Made by a program: the position numbers and the translations under genes. Below are positions 9,570-22,060 of a DNA stretch of 64,000 nucleotides, one piece after another. The stretch covers positions 22,865,227 through 22,929,226 of the forward strand of contig CM043703.1 of the NCBI GenBank assembly GCA_023935145.1. Reading direction: 5' to 3'. Position 1 is the first letter of the stretch, and every line of letters starts with the position of its first letter. The stretch is from Bretschneidera sinensis (taxonomy: Eukaryota > Streptophyta > Magnoliopsida > Brassicales > Akaniaceae). Under the pieces are notes generated by a model that ran no database searches, was not told where the DNA came from, and saw only the letters and a program-made list of their open reading frames with translations.

Positions 9570-12394
9570 TTAATGAACATCTCTCCTCTTCTCCGTATGA
9601 AGTGGGGAAGCCGATGGCCTGGGAATGGAGGCGGCTTTTCCATTGCGAACTTCATTGGCCCTTTTCTGGTGATACTCTGTATCATCTCTTGAATGGTGGG
9701 TAGTATTTTGGAGGGTTCACTTCAAGTACGAGAGACCCTAGTCATTATTGGAGACCTGAAGTTGCTCTAGTGCTCTCACCACTTGTTCCGTGCTAGGCCT
9801 GAGCTTTGGTTCAGTAGATAGGCATTGGATGGCAAGGTTAGCTGCCTTGAGTGCTTCGTCCAATGTGTACTGGCCCTCGATACTAGCATCTAAAACTTGG
9901 AAAATTTTGCACTTGCTGGTAAGGTAAGGCTTTGCCCATTCAACCAAATTTTGTTCTCTGGATGGCTTGTTTCTCTCTAGTGCTCGTCTGCCTGATAACA
10001 TTTCGAGAAGAACAACCCCAAAACTGTATACGTCACTTCTTGCAGTTTGATAACCTTCATAAGAAAAAAAAAATTGAAGTTCCATCTCAAATAGAAGGTT
10101 AATTCAACTGAAGAACAATGGATTTGGCAGATGATACCTAAAATATAAACTATATGTCCAGGCTTTTACCGAAAGAAACAAGAGGCGGGCATTTAAATGT
10201 GAATACATACATACATACAAGGTGGTGAATTGAAAGATACCTGTGAGCATATACTCAGGAGCTGCATACCCATAGGTACCCAAGACACTTGCAGAGACAT
10301 GGCTTCTATCACCTGTTGGCCCATCCTTGGGCAGCCCGAAATCAGAGAGTTTTACTTCATAATTCTGTCATATACAATGAATAGGATGGACAAGATAGCA
10401 GCGTTAAGTCTGACTGGATTCTTCTACATGCCATAAACTTTAATAATTAAACAATGATTTGCATACCGAATTGAGCAAAATATTCGAAGTTTTGAAGTCC
10501 AGAAATATCATTTTTGCTTCGCCACTATGAAGAAACGCTAGACCCTTTGCAGCACCAAGGGCAACCTTGACACGGAGATTCCAAGAAAGCGGTTGAAAAT
10601 AAGAAGACCCTGTTCCACAACATTGATATATCTAAATAAAAACAATTTTTGGTTGTTGATAAATTACTTCTTCAAGTTATTGAATTGGTTGATATGAGGA
10701 GGATATTGATTTATTAATAACTCACTTCTAAATAGATGATTCTCCAAGCTGCCCTTTGGCATAAATTCATACACCAGAAGCCGGTGGTCATCCTCCAAGC
10801 AGTAACCAATCAATTTGACAAGATTAGGATGATACAACCGCCCCAGGAAATTGATTTCTATCTGCAGTCCAAAAGGCTAAAATTAATCGATTGTACCATT
10901 TACAAATATTATAAGCAACATCATCTATGTGCAAAAACTTAGGAAGAGATATGTTCTAACAATTTGTTGAATGCCCGGTTTGTTCCTTGCTAAGGTTATA
11001 TAAAAATTGCAAACAAAGGTTCAATTCAAGAAATTAGTAAGAAACTTGATAAATGTGGATGGGATACTAACCAACCATCCGCGGTGGTCCTGGAAACTCT
11101 CTTGGTTAAGCCTCTTCACAGCAATAACGATGCCAGTCCCAGGCTTGGCAGCTTGAAATGATTGCTCATCAATCCAGCCCTTGAAAACACAACCAAAACC
11201 ACCTTCCTCTAACACACTAAAGCTGAACCTCTTCAAATTGGAGTATTACAAGATCCCTCCCTCTGTCCGTTGAGGTGTCAAGACAGATGAGACCTTGCTG
11301 CTTGAACCGTTTAAGCCATTCCTATCTCTGCTACCGTATTTTGAATCTGCTCCTACACATGTCAATGTCATGTAGTTTGTAAATTCATCTACTAATTCAA
11401 ACCCGAAATGAAAAGTATCCATACAAACTGAATCTCTAGTTAAAGTGAATTTAAAATTCAATTATAGTACATAAAGAAACAAAGAAATGAAATCCTTGAA
11501 GTTTGTGTTCCATCTCAATTTAAATTTTCTAGAACAAGAGCTTAAGTTAATCAATGTGATACCATTTGGCTCAGGTGAGGAGGATTTTCTTTCCTCAGCT
11601 CTAAAGCTTGATTTGGAATGGAAGGAAAGGAAAGGAAGGGGTGTGTGTGTAGCTCTTCATAAAATTTTCCACTCAACCCAAACACACTGTAAGCCAAACT
11701 CCTAGGAAAGATTATATTATACCATAATTATAAGCTTTGCGGGATCTCAAAGTAGAATATATAGTATATTTCACGAAAGGAAATGGGTTTGGCTAAAAAG
11801 ATTCTAATTCATCATTGTCACTTTGTCTTCTATTAACAGAACAAACGAGCACAGCATTTACAAGAAATGAATGCTGCATTGCAAACAATCCCTTGAAAGG
11901 AAATGGAACGAAATGGAAATAAACCAGTCCTTTGAATTTTTATGTTCTTGTGTTGCTTTTGTCTCTAAAAAAAGGTTTTTAACTTCAAATGAACTAGGCC
12001 AAATAAATAGCTCGATCAAACTTCAGGAAGTGGAGGTTTAAGTGATCAACAGAACCCAGAACCCATAAATCTAGCTAAGAATAACAAAAAATTTAGTTTC
12101 CCTTCTTTTCCTACCTTTTCTGACCAACCAAACAGAGGATCGAGAAACCCCATCAAAATAAACACAAATTACCCAACGTAGTTAACAATTTTCAAGGGAA
12201 ACAAGCTAGGGCAGCTGCGGCTAGCTTTCATCAATCAAGCTAAACAAATTTAACTCGAACAAAGTCAGAAAAGACACAATCTTTAAGCAAAGTAAAGCTC
12301 AGATAGGCACCAAGTAGTAGTTGAAATTAAGAGCAAAAATACCATTGTGGAGAAGACAATCACCTTTGATTATAGCACTAAAGCAAGACCCCAT
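9570..12394 (-). pseudogene. Receptor-like cytoplasmic kinase VII (PBL9/APK1-like) pseudogene, six exons
   Basis: Ancestral role (from the family): a membrane-anchored Ser/Thr kinase acting downstream of receptor kinases. Exons on the minus strand are 12364-12394, 11072-11352, 10726-10861, 10467-10609, 10241-10364 and 9738-10054; all junctions are GT-AG and all phases agree. Exon 1 reads MGSCFSAIIK, with Gly2 for myristoylation and Cys4 for palmitoylation. The ATP-binding Lys (VIAVKRL), the DFG triplet, an APEY motif and SDVYSFGVVLLEMLSGRR are present. Defects: TAA at 11246-11248 where the family has Gln; loss of about 14 residues just before the glycine loop; the loop reads VLEEGGFG; the catalytic-loop Arg-Asp is Leu-Asp ([11 protein letters not shown]); DFGLAK is DFGLPK. 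A stop at 9738-9740 and a frameshift near 9630 cut off a conserved tail that still reads RPSASPLHTE, ending with TAA at 9570-9572. Two stops plus a frameshift make a pseudogene call likely. Confidence 0.9.
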
Positions 12395-12996
12395 AAGAAC
12401 AGAAGCTCAAGTCTCTTCACTCCTTCTCCAGAAAACCAACTGCTACTGAATTAGATGCAGCAGAAATAGAAATATAGAGATCCGATTCCAAAAGAAAACT
12501 TGGAAAGAAAAAAACAAAAGCCAAGCCCATGAAACAAAAGGGAGATGAAGTGTGTGTTTACGTTTTGACTTTTTGTACTCCATGATCTTAATTGGAAAGT
12601 AGGGCGAAAGGTCATATATATACGCGCGTGTGTACGCGGATATTTTTAGTTGGTCAAAACTTATGATCCATAAAGTTTATGAATTTTAAAAAATATATAT
12701 TTCATGGTTACAACAATAAAGTTTTGAATTTTTTTAAAAAATATTTAATGGTTACAATAACAAAAAATTAATGATCGATATCTATCATTTAAAATATATT
12801 TATTTAAATTTAATATTTAAAAAAAATCAACATATTTTGATATATTTTAACTAATGATCTAAATTCTAATTTTTCGTATAAAATTTGATAATTTTTAAAT
12901 CGTTGATAAAATACATATTAAATTATTAATCAAAATGTTATATTTTTATTGAAATTTTGTATAATTAATATATTTTATGAATTTTATTGAATTGTA
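12395..12996. other. Upstream region of the kinase pseudogene
   Basis: This region holds the former 5' untranslated region and promoter. The sequence next to the start codon (12395-12560) is less AT-rich. Further up are an alternating tatatacgcgcgtgtgtacg tract (about 12615-12635) and AT-rich DNA. No clear core promoter can be assigned. Confidence 0.4.
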
Positions 12997-14041
12997 GGCT
13001 ATGTTTGGTAAGTAAGAAGACTTTGACCCTATCCTATCATGTGTATGGTATAAAATTTTACATTGAGTAGTGTAATATTTGCTCAGTGAACATTGAGTAA
13101 GCACCGCTCATGGAATGATGGGTATAAAAGTGATTCAAAATTACTTATCTACCATTTTACTATTTATATTAATATTATTTTTATAATAATAATAGCCATA
13201 TTTATAGTAATAATGATAGTAATTATTATTTTTATAATTATAATAATACATATATTAATACCATTTTTTTATAATTATAACAATATTAAAACGATAATGA
13301 TAATAATTATAATAAATTAATTATTATAATAATAATGATAACAATTATTGTAATAATATTATAGTAATAATGATAATAATTATTATTATCATAATTATAA
13401 TAATACATATATTAATATTATTTTTATAATTATAATAATATTAAAATGATAGTAAATTAGTAATAATTATTATAATAATAACAATGATAATAATATTATA
13501 AATAATATTATTATGATGATAAAAATAATTATAATTATTGTAATAATATTATAATCATATTTATAATAACATTAGAGTAATAATGATAATAATTATTATT
13601 ATCATAATTATAATAATACATATATTAATATTATTTTTCATAATTATAAGAACTAATATTTATTACTATTATAATAGGAATTATAATAATAATGATAATA
13701 ATAACTAATATTATAATAATAATGTTTATTATTATAATAATTATTATTATCATAATTATAATAATATGATAAAATACTAATAACAATATTATTTTAATAG
13801 TTTTAAAAATATTTTAATAATAATGATAATGAAAATATTATAATTATAATAAAAGTATAAGAACTGATTGAGAATAAAAAGTTTAGAGTGTTTTAGGCGT
13901 TCTGTAATTATCAATACCCTACTCATCTTCTTATAAAAGCTTCTCCAAACACACAATAGAGTAAGGGCTTACTCAATGAGTAGTCTACCCTACCCTATTC
14001 AATTATCCTACCTTACCCAATCCAAAATTCCAAGCATAGCC
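12997..14041. mobile_element. Non-autonomous terminal-inverted-repeat element filled by a microsatellite
   Basis: The left end reads ggctatgtttgg and the right end ccaagcatagcc, an inverted repeat of about 12 bases with one mismatch. Just inside are related phrases: attgagtaagc with gctcat near 13092-13111, and gagtaagggcttactcaatgag near 13960. Between them lies about 0.7 kb of TAA/ATA repeat. The ends resemble those of plant hAT-like miniature elements. No clean target duplication is visible (left flank gaattgta, right flank ataaattc), so the class is uncertain. Confidence 0.55.
13145..13860. repeat. Degenerate ATA/TAA microsatellite tract
   Basis: About 0.7 kb made almost only of taa, ata, ttat and gataat units, with several longer direct repeats such as gataataattattattatcat (near 13370, 13585 and 13735). 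Such a tract is a likely site of length variation between individuals and of assembly error. Confidence 0.9.
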
Positions 14042-14269
14042 ATAAATTCCGATCTTAGATTGTATTTTTAAAAACATTATTTTTTTTAAAGAACTTCACG
14101 AACTTTATGTAAAGAATTCTATCTAGATTTTTCTATTTATACTAGTATAAAACATATATTTGAAAGAGTTGTGATAAATAACCAACAAATTTGGCCAATA
14201 CATTTTTAACAGCATGACCGTTATGAAGCTCGAGTTATAATTATTAGAAGCTCGAGTCGTAACAACTAA
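14042..14269. other. Short intergenic segment
   Basis: AT-rich, with two copies of gaagctcgagt (near 14225 and 14249). No other feature is seen. Confidence 0.4.
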
Positions 14270-15022
14270 CAAGCAATTCAAAAAAAAATCGAAAAACTCA
14301 CTTTTTTCGTGCCATTTAACATTTTTTCAATGGTCCATCACCGAGTTTGGCCAATGAAAAAATGCTACATTGCAAAGGTAAATTGAAATTTTTGTTTTTG
14401 TTCATGCTTACTGTTACCACTTGAGCTTTCTATAATTACATTTGTGGCATCCTACCAGTCAAATAGGTTAAAATGATGGACAAAAAAGTTAGTTTCCTAT
14501 CAACTATCACTACTCAAATGGAGTAAAAACTGGTAATCCTATCACTACTTTATAATTTGAAACTAGCAATGTGAACCAGTAGTCTTTGGCTCAATGATAA
14601 TTTTGTTTCAAATCAAAATGTATTTGAGTGAGTTGAGATTTTGAGTTCGATTATTCAAACTAGCAACTCTATTATGCATAAAGAAGATTGTTATGTGGTT
14701 GAGTATGTGTTAGGGATAAGTTGTATCATTGCTGTAAAAAAAAAAGAAAGAAAGAAAGTTGTGGTGTGGAAAAATCAATATACGGAATTAAACTGATATA
14801 TTGTTCGGTTTGGTTTCTTTACTCCATCGATTCGGTTTTAGTTTGTAGAAATTGATAAACTACTATTTTTGGTTTGGGTTAAGATTTATTAATTTCTTCA
14901 AATCGAATAAAATCAATTTACTGATCTTTTACTATATTTTATATATTGACTCATTGGTTATTATTTCAAGTCAAATATATTTAGATGTCTTAAAATCTTG
15001 AAATAGATTCTTTAAGCCTACA
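14270..15022. repeat. Dispersed repeat unit B, copy of 2457-3183
   Basis: The order of blocks is the same as in unit A, from the gcaattcaaaaaaaaatcg start to the attctttaagcctaca end, with small insertions such as ggaattaaactgatatattg near 14782. Both copies point the same way and lie on either side of the kinase pseudogene. Confidence 0.7.
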
Positions 15023-15312
15023 GTTTTTTTTATAGAAAAAGAAGATTGTTGTGTGTATATATCATATTTAATTTTTAAAATCTCTTATTGTCTAGATGTT
15101 AACTTATAAATTTTGTTGTATGACTGGTTAATTTGAGAGACACAGTCGTTTTTTTGTATGGATGAAAAAATATTTGAATTAATTTTAAAAATAAAAAAAC
15201 CAAATTAACCAAAACGGTTTGACTAGGTTGCGGTTTAACAGATTTTGATTCGCTTTAACATGAGGTTTCTCTAGTTTAAAGTTAACAGACCCGAACCGAA
15301 CCGTGTGCACTT

Positions 15313-15315
<3 letters not shown>
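15023..15315. other. Intergenic between repeat unit B and the GA tract
   Basis: AT-rich sequence with a short GC-richer run near 15285 (acagacccgaaccgaaccg). No gene or element end is recognised. Confidence 0.4.

Positions 15316-15367
<52 letters not shown>
15316..15367. repeat. GA dinucleotide microsatellite, 26 units
   Basis: An uninterrupted run of ga repeats 52 bases long. Confidence 0.97.
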
Positions 15368-15369
<2 letters not shown>

Positions 15370-15665
15370 TAAATAGTTGCAGTTTTGTCCATTTGATTAA
15401 TTTTATTGTTTTTTCTTGTAATCAAAACTTAAGTTGGTTTAACATGACCAATAGTTGGTATTAGTGGGTCCATGAAGAGCTGGCCAAGTTGGCAAGAAGG
15501 GCCCCACTAATTGAGAAATCAATTGTGCTTCTAGACGGATATGATTGGAAATTTTAACATGGTTCAAGAAATTTTTTTTTTTATATATAAAAAAGTATCG
15601 TTTTAGTAAAAGTAAAAAAAAATAAAGAAAGAAGAAGTTGCAATTTTTTAAGGAGAAAAAAAGTA
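15368..15665. other. Intergenic left flank of the copia complex
   Basis: No gene seen. It ends in aagta (15661-15665), which partly matches gagta after the right end of the complex (38249-38253). Confidence 0.5.
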
Positions 15666-16253
15666 TGTTGAAAAAATTTAGATAATTTTAAGGTTTTAAT
15701 TTGAGTTAATTAATGGTTATTAAAAACTTTTAATTAGGTAGATTAAATTAAATTCAAGTTAGAGATTTAATAGGTATTTATTTTGATTCAAAAGAAATCC
15801 TAATATATGAGTTTAAAATGAGAATAAAATGGTGTTTGAAAACCCAAATTGGTTTTGTCTCATATTGAAAAGAAAATGAGAAATAAAATACTTTATAAGC
15901 ATTTATTTTGTTATTCTTATCTACTTATGTTAAAAGACCGGGATAAAGGTGAAGGCTTGTTGTCCTGCAACACACCACGCATGTCCCCGTACCTTTGGTA
16001 CGGCCTCGGCCAGTGCTCGAGCACGGGTTTGATCGCGTTGCACTTCCTTGCTGAGGAGCCCTTGGCCCGAGCCCAGCCCATATCCGATGTTTGGGTTTGG
16101 GTATCTAGATTTTAGACAAAAGTCCATATCATACAAAAATCCAAGATTTAATCAGAAATGTGTCATATTAAATCAAAAGGAAACTGTTTAAATTTAAAGG
16201 TTGTGATTTAATCAGAGAAGTATGATTTAAATCTAGAAGTTGCAATTTAATCG
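15666..16253 (+). repeat. Copia LTR1, 3' part deleted
   Basis: This LTR starts tatgttgaaaaaa and follows LTR2 through the block around gtatttattttgattcaaa and the CG-rich segment at 15960-16090. It breaks near 16253, where atcgaacaactacagaaagaa jumps straight to gag sequence equivalent to about 21320. The last part of the LTR, the primer-binding site and the start of gag are gone. Confidence 0.8.
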
Positions 16254-19200
16254 AACAACTACAGAAAGAAAGGAAGAAAAGAGAGGAGGACTAGAACAAA
16301 TATAAAGTGGTGGAAGAAGATACGAATAAGTATTTAGCTAATATAATGTTCAAAGTCGTCCTAAAATTATGCAAGTCGTCCTAGAGTGCATCCTCGTGAA
16401 TGCAAATATCACAAGAGTGTAGATATCAACAAGCCTAACATGGTTGGGATATGGCAAATGAGGTGTTTGGATGGTGGTTAGATTCTGGTGCTACTGTCCA
16501 GTGCAATGACAAAGAAATGTTTAAGACATTTGAGGAAGTGACTAATGGATAAGAAGTACAAATGAAAAACGCTGCTAGAATCAAAGTTTATGGCAAAGGA
16601 ATAGTCGAGGTTGACTTCACATCCGGAAAACGTCTAAGTCTTCTTAATGTTATGTATGTAATAGGGATTCGAAAGAATTTAATTTCTGTTTATCTTTTAG
16701 ATAAAAAAAGATTTTGAGTTTCTATTGAATATGACAAAGTCATACTTTCAAAGAATGACATGTTCTTCAAAAAATGATATTCTTGTAATGACATGTATAA
16801 GCTGAGTATTAATAATAATAAGACCACATTTTCTACTTATATTGTTGAGTCTTCTTCTTTATGGCATAGCTGTTTAGCACATATTAATTTTGGTTATTTA
16901 AAGAGCATGCATAAGTTAGAATTAATAAATATTGGAAATGATGACTTAGAAAATTGTGAATTATGTGTTCAATCTAAAATGGTAAAGAAACATTTTTCCT
17001 AAGGTACAAAGAGATTCTCAAATTTTAAGTTTAATACATTCTGACTACTTATGTGAACTAAATGGTTTGTTAATAAGGGGTAGAAAAAGATATTTTATTT
17101 TTTTTGTGGACGATGCAAATAAATTTTTATATGTTTACTTATTAAGATCCAAAGATGAAGCATTTGACATTTTTGAGAAATATAAATTAAAAGTAGAAAA
17201 TCAACTTGATAAAAAGATTAAAATTCTACGTTCTGGTAGTTGTGGTGGATATTTCTTAAATGATTTTGATCAATTTTGTGAAGAGCATGACATAATACAT
17301 CAACGCACTGCACCTTATAAACCTTAACGGAACGGTTTGGTTGAAAGAAAAAAATCGTTATTTAGTAAAAATGGTAAATTGCATGCTAGTTAATGCTAAA
17401 TCACCTTTAAATTTATGGGGTGAAACATTTTTACTGCTTGTCATATTCATAATAAGTTCCTAGAAAGAAAACAAAATTGAGTCTTTATGAAATCTAGAAA
17501 GGTAGAAAGTCTAACTTAAATTATTTCAAAGTGTAGGGATGTTTAATATATTGTAGAATTTCATATCCTAAAAGAACAAAACTAGGACCTAGAGCTACTA
17601 AATGTGTATTTGTTGGATATGCTAAAAATAGCAAGGCATATATACTACTTGATTTAGAGTCTAACGTTATTACTAAGTCACGAGACGTAGAATTTTTTGA
17701 AAATAAGTTTTCTATTGATTTTGAGGTTATAAAAGAAGTGTCTCAAAGAGATGAGTCCAATGAAGGATTAAGAACAGAAAAACTAATGCTCCTGAAAGGG
17801 TTGTTGAACTTAGAATGAGCATTAGGGCAAGAAAAGAGAAGACTTTGGATATTGATTTTATTTCTTCTTAATCATTGTTATTTTTGGTTTAGGATGTTCA
17901 AAATAATAATGTATTGAATAAAATACCTATTGTGTTTAACCTAGAAGCAGATCCTATAACCTTAAGGAAGCTATAACTTCAAGATATGCTTCTTTTTGTA
18001 AAGAAACTATTAATGATGAGATAGAATCTATAATGGGTAACAATACTTGAATATTGGTAGATTTACCCAAAAGATTAAAACCTATTGGGTGTAAGTGCGT
18101 GTTTAGGAGAAAATACAATACTGATGGCAGTATTCAAACTTTCAAAGTGAGACTAGTAGCCAAAGGTTTTAGACAAAAAACAAATATTGATTATTTTGAC
18201 ACTTATGCACTAGTTGCACGTATTACTTCTATTAGAGTCCTTATAGCTTTAGGATCCATTTATAGTTTGTATATTCACCAAATGGATGTAAAATCTGCTT
18301 TCTTAAATGGGGATTTAAATGAGGAAGTATATATGGAACGACTCGAAGGGTTTGTTCTTTTAGGAAATGAAAATAAAGTGTGTAAATTAGTCAAAACTTA
18401 AAACAAGTTCCAAAACAATGACATGAGAAATTTAGCTTTGTTATTTTATGCTCCGTTTTTAAACATAACAGTGCTGACAGATGTATTTACTCCAAATTAA
18501 CTAAAAACTATGGTGTAATAGTTTGTTTATATGTTGATGATATGTTAATCATTGGTACAAACATGAAAGGATTAAATGAAACTAAGAAGTATTTTTCTTC
18601 TGTCTTTAAGATGAAATACTTGGGTGAAGCAGATACAATCGTAGGAATTAAAATTAAAAAACATAGTGGGGGTTATGCTTTAAGTCAATCTCACTATATT
18701 GAGAAAGTATTAACTAAGTTTAAACATCTTGATTTCAAAGAGTATAATACTCATTTTGATCTAAGTATTAAATTACATAATCATTCCGGTAGAGCAGTAG
18801 CACAACTTGAATATGTTAGTGCTATTGGTAGTCTAATGTATATAATGTACTACACTAGACTAAATATTTCTTATTCTGTGTGTAAACTTAGTAGATATAC
18901 TAGTAATCCTAGTATAGAACATTGAAAAGTTATTGGTTGGATAATGAGATATCTCAAGAAGACTAGTGGTTTGAGATTATTTTACAACAGTTACCCAAGT
19001 GTATTAGAATGCTACACTGATGCGAGTTAGATTTCAAGTGTGGGAGATAATAAATCCACAACTGGGTGGATATTTACTCTTGGTAAGGGTGCAATTTTTT
19101 GGGCAAGCAAGAAATAAACTTGTATATATCTCTCAACTATGGAATTCAAATTTATTACTCTAGAGAAAACTGGGAAGGAAGCTGAATGGATTAGGAATTT

Positions 19201-19484
19201 GTTGTTAGACATCAAATTGTAGCATAGTCCAATGCCTTATGTTTCACTTTATTGTGATAGTGAAGCTACTTTATCAAGAGCTTATAGTAATACCCGTAAC
19301 GGTAAGTCTAGACATACCAGTCTTAGACATGAGTATGTGAAACAATTAATATAATATGTTATCATTACAATTGTCTATGCAAAGTCAAGTAAGAACTTGG
19401 TTGATCCACTTACTAAGGCACTCACAAGAGACCTAGTAAGTTGTACATCTAAAGAGATGGGGCTTAAACCATTTAAAAGTTAGC
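16254..19484 (+). pseudogene. Copia internal region 1: gag remnant and decayed pol
   Basis: The reading order is gag (only about 200 bases left), protease (WWLDSGATV around 16475-16500), the gag-pre-integrase region (16793-17002), integrase (from 17040), reverse transcriptase (18030-18900, with QMDVKSAFLNG and the catalytic LYVDDMLIIG at 18528-18557), and RNase H (18960-19484, ending near SKNLVDPLTKAL). Pol is broken by stops and frameshifts, for example TAA at 17325-17327 and TAG at 17495-17497. It matches internal region 2 closely outside its deletions. The DD pair of reverse transcriptase is retained. Confidence 0.85.
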
Positions 19485-20011
19485 AGTGATGGCAACCCAA
19501 CTTGATACTAGTAGACCACTAGTCCAAAGTTTCAATGGGTAAAAATAAGTTACTGTGATTGACTATTGATATTGTCACAAAATTGGCCCATAATTTAGAA
19601 ATATCATCCATTACGTTTTAGAGGATGAGTTAAACTGTTAATGAAGTTATAAAATGCATTCTAGTAACGAAAACACAAGACGAACTTCACCTATATGAAT
19701 GAAGGAGTGGTGCCACTTCTTATAGAGAGTTATGGTTTGCTCTCTTGAGGTTCATGAAACCAAGATATAGCACATGTCCAAAATAGTGCTAAGTGAAAAT
19801 AAATTCTCACTGAAATAAGAGAATTGTATGTGTGTGGTGGCTCTGATCGTATCACATTGGAATGTTAGTTTAATCTAAAGGACACCATTCATTTCGATAT
19901 AACTTTGAGTTGTTTACACTAATAGAAGGTTTTAAATCGAAAGATACATTCTTTATGCATATAAGACTTAGAGATATTGTGGTGGTATTTTTTCAAAATT
20001 GGTTTTTCACA

Positions 20012-20023
20012 CAAGTGGGGGAT
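20012..20023 (+). promoter_or_regulatory. Polypurine tract before copia LTR2
   Basis: The run caagtgggggat lies immediately before the LTR start, as in many plant copia elements. The same tract precedes LTR3 at 25584-25595. Confidence 0.7.
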
Positions 20024-21086
20024 TGTTGAAAAAATTAGCTCTATTTTATACCATTTTAAGGTCTTAATTTGAGTTGATTAATAGTCCTTAAAAAACCTTT
20101 AATTAGGTGCATTAAATTAAACTCAAAGTAGAGATTTAATGGGTATTTATTTTGATTCAAAATGAATCCTAATATATGAGCTTAAAATGAAACTAAAGGG
20201 TTGTTTGAAAACCTAAATTGACTTTGCCCCACATTGATAAGAAAAAGAGAAATAAAATGATTTATAAACATTTATTTGAGATTCTTATCTACTTCTATTA
20301 AAAGAAAGTATAAAGGTGAAGGCTCATGGTGCATTGCACCACAACGCACGCCTAGGCCCGAGTCCGAGCTCAAGCCCGAGCCCAGTCTCATCGCAAAGTC
20401 ACATTGGAACTTTAGGCTCACTTTGCACGTGTGCATCCTTGCTGATGACCCCTCACTCTAAGCCTAGCCAGTGTCCGATGTCCGGTTTCAGGTATCGAGA
20501 TTTTAGACAAAATCCTAGGATTTAATCAGAAAAGTGTTAGATTAATCAAAATGCATCTGTTTAAATCTAAATGTTGTAATTTAATTAGAGATGTATGACT
20601 TAAATCCAAAGTTCATGACTTAATCAGAAAGGTGTCAAATTAGTCAACTGTCTCTTTAACAGATACGATCTGGTCCATTGAAAATTAAGAGAAATAATTA
20701 GAAGGCTCATATTAAATATAGAAAATCATGTCTTTCCAAACTTGAAAGTCATGTTTGAAGATGTGCTTATGCACCTCAAATACCCTACCTCCTTCCACTT
20801 TCAAAACATAATTCATTTTCTTTCTTCTCTTTTTTTCTCTCAAAACCTCTGCCATAATATTTCAGTATTTCCAAGCAAAATAAAATATGAAGTTCTTCAG
20901 ATTTTGTTGTCCGCAGAATTCAACCTAGAGATTTAGTTGTATCACAGATGACTATTTGTCTGTACCCATTGTAAAATTTATTTATTTAAGTGTGGACGAA
21001 TAAAGCCTTAAAGACAATGAATATTCACATCTCTAAGTCTTAAAGCTCATATTTTGTTCTAGTTTAGAAAAGTAAATTTTACAACA
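20024..21086 (+). repeat. Copia LTR2, shared between the two internal regions
   Basis: A full 1,063-base LTR from tgttgaaaaaatt to ttttacaaca. It serves as the 3' LTR of internal region 1 and the 5' LTR of internal region 2. No standard initiator-Met primer site follows it (the next bases are attttaaggc), so that site has been lost or this family uses another primer. Confidence 0.85.
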
Positions 21087-21117
21087 ATTTTAAGGCTTTA
21101 TTTCTGTTCAACAAAAT

Positions 21118-22060
21118 GGATCCAGAATCATTCAAGGTGATGGATTAAGACTTTGTCAAGCTAGATAGATTTGATGGAAATAATTTCAACCGGTGGCAAG
21201 ATAAGATTATGTTCTTGCTTACTGCATTGAAATTTTCCTACATACTGGATCCGAATCTGCAACATATTCTTGATGATCTAGTAACTAAGGAATGAGAGCA
21301 GCCTCAAACAGCAGTGATCGAAAAACTACAGAAAGAAAGGAAGAAAAGAGAAGAAGACGAGTTGCTGTGTCGTGGGCATATTCTGAACACATTATCAAAT
21401 CACTTGTACGATATGTTAACAGACATCAAATCGGCTCGTGATATTTGGAATACTCTTGAGTACAAATAGAAAGCGGAGGAAAAAGGTACAAATAAGTATT
21501 TACTTTCCAAATACTTTGATTTCAAAATGTTTGATAATAAACCTGTCATAGAACAAGTGCATGAATTACAAGTTATTGTCAATAAACTCCGAGCTTTAAA
21601 AATTGTTTAACCTGAATCATTCAAAGTGGGGGCTATTATCGCTAAAATTCCCCCTTCTTGGAAGGATTATGGAAAAGATTATTGTACAAATCCGAGGACT
21701 ACACTTTAGAACAAATCCAAAAACATTTTTGTATTGAAGAAGAGTCACGTTTATGTGACAAAAGTAGTAATGTTCAAAGTGGTCCTAAAGTGCATCATGT
21801 GGAGGCAACCAAAACTAAAAAGTATGCTTTACAAGTGAAAGCTGGAGGAAAATTTAAGAAGACTATAGGAAAAAAGAAAGGCAAATGCCATGTGTGTGGT
21901 AAACCTGGACACTATTCTCGTGAATGCAAATTTCGCAAGAGTATAGATATCAACAAGGCTAAAATTGTTGAGGAGAACTTTGTAGCAATAATCACCGATC
22001 TGAACCTAGTGACTATGATCTTCAAGGTTAATATAGCAAATGAGGTGTTGGATGGTGGTT
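21118..22060 (+). pseudogene. Copia internal region 2: gag
   Basis: The frame starts MDPESFKVMD, continues with a copia-type gag domain (FDGNNFNRWQDKIMF, then SARDIWNTLE), and ends with an intact CCHC zinc knuckle (CHVCGKPGHYSREC at about 21888-21929). In-frame stops near 21148, 21292, 21468 and 21608 and a frameshift around 21660 break it. The zinc knuckle would bind genomic RNA in the capsid. Internal region 1 has lost nearly all of this gene. Confidence 0.85.

Noticed and set aside
11563..11703. Possible miniature element in kinase intron 1 (tttggctcagg and its weak complement near ctgtaagccaaac)
   Set aside because: Inverted match is short and imperfect; could be chance.
13093..13320. 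75-codon frame rich in Ile
   Set aside because: It lies in the TAA/ATA microsatellite, where long Ile-rich frames arise automatically.
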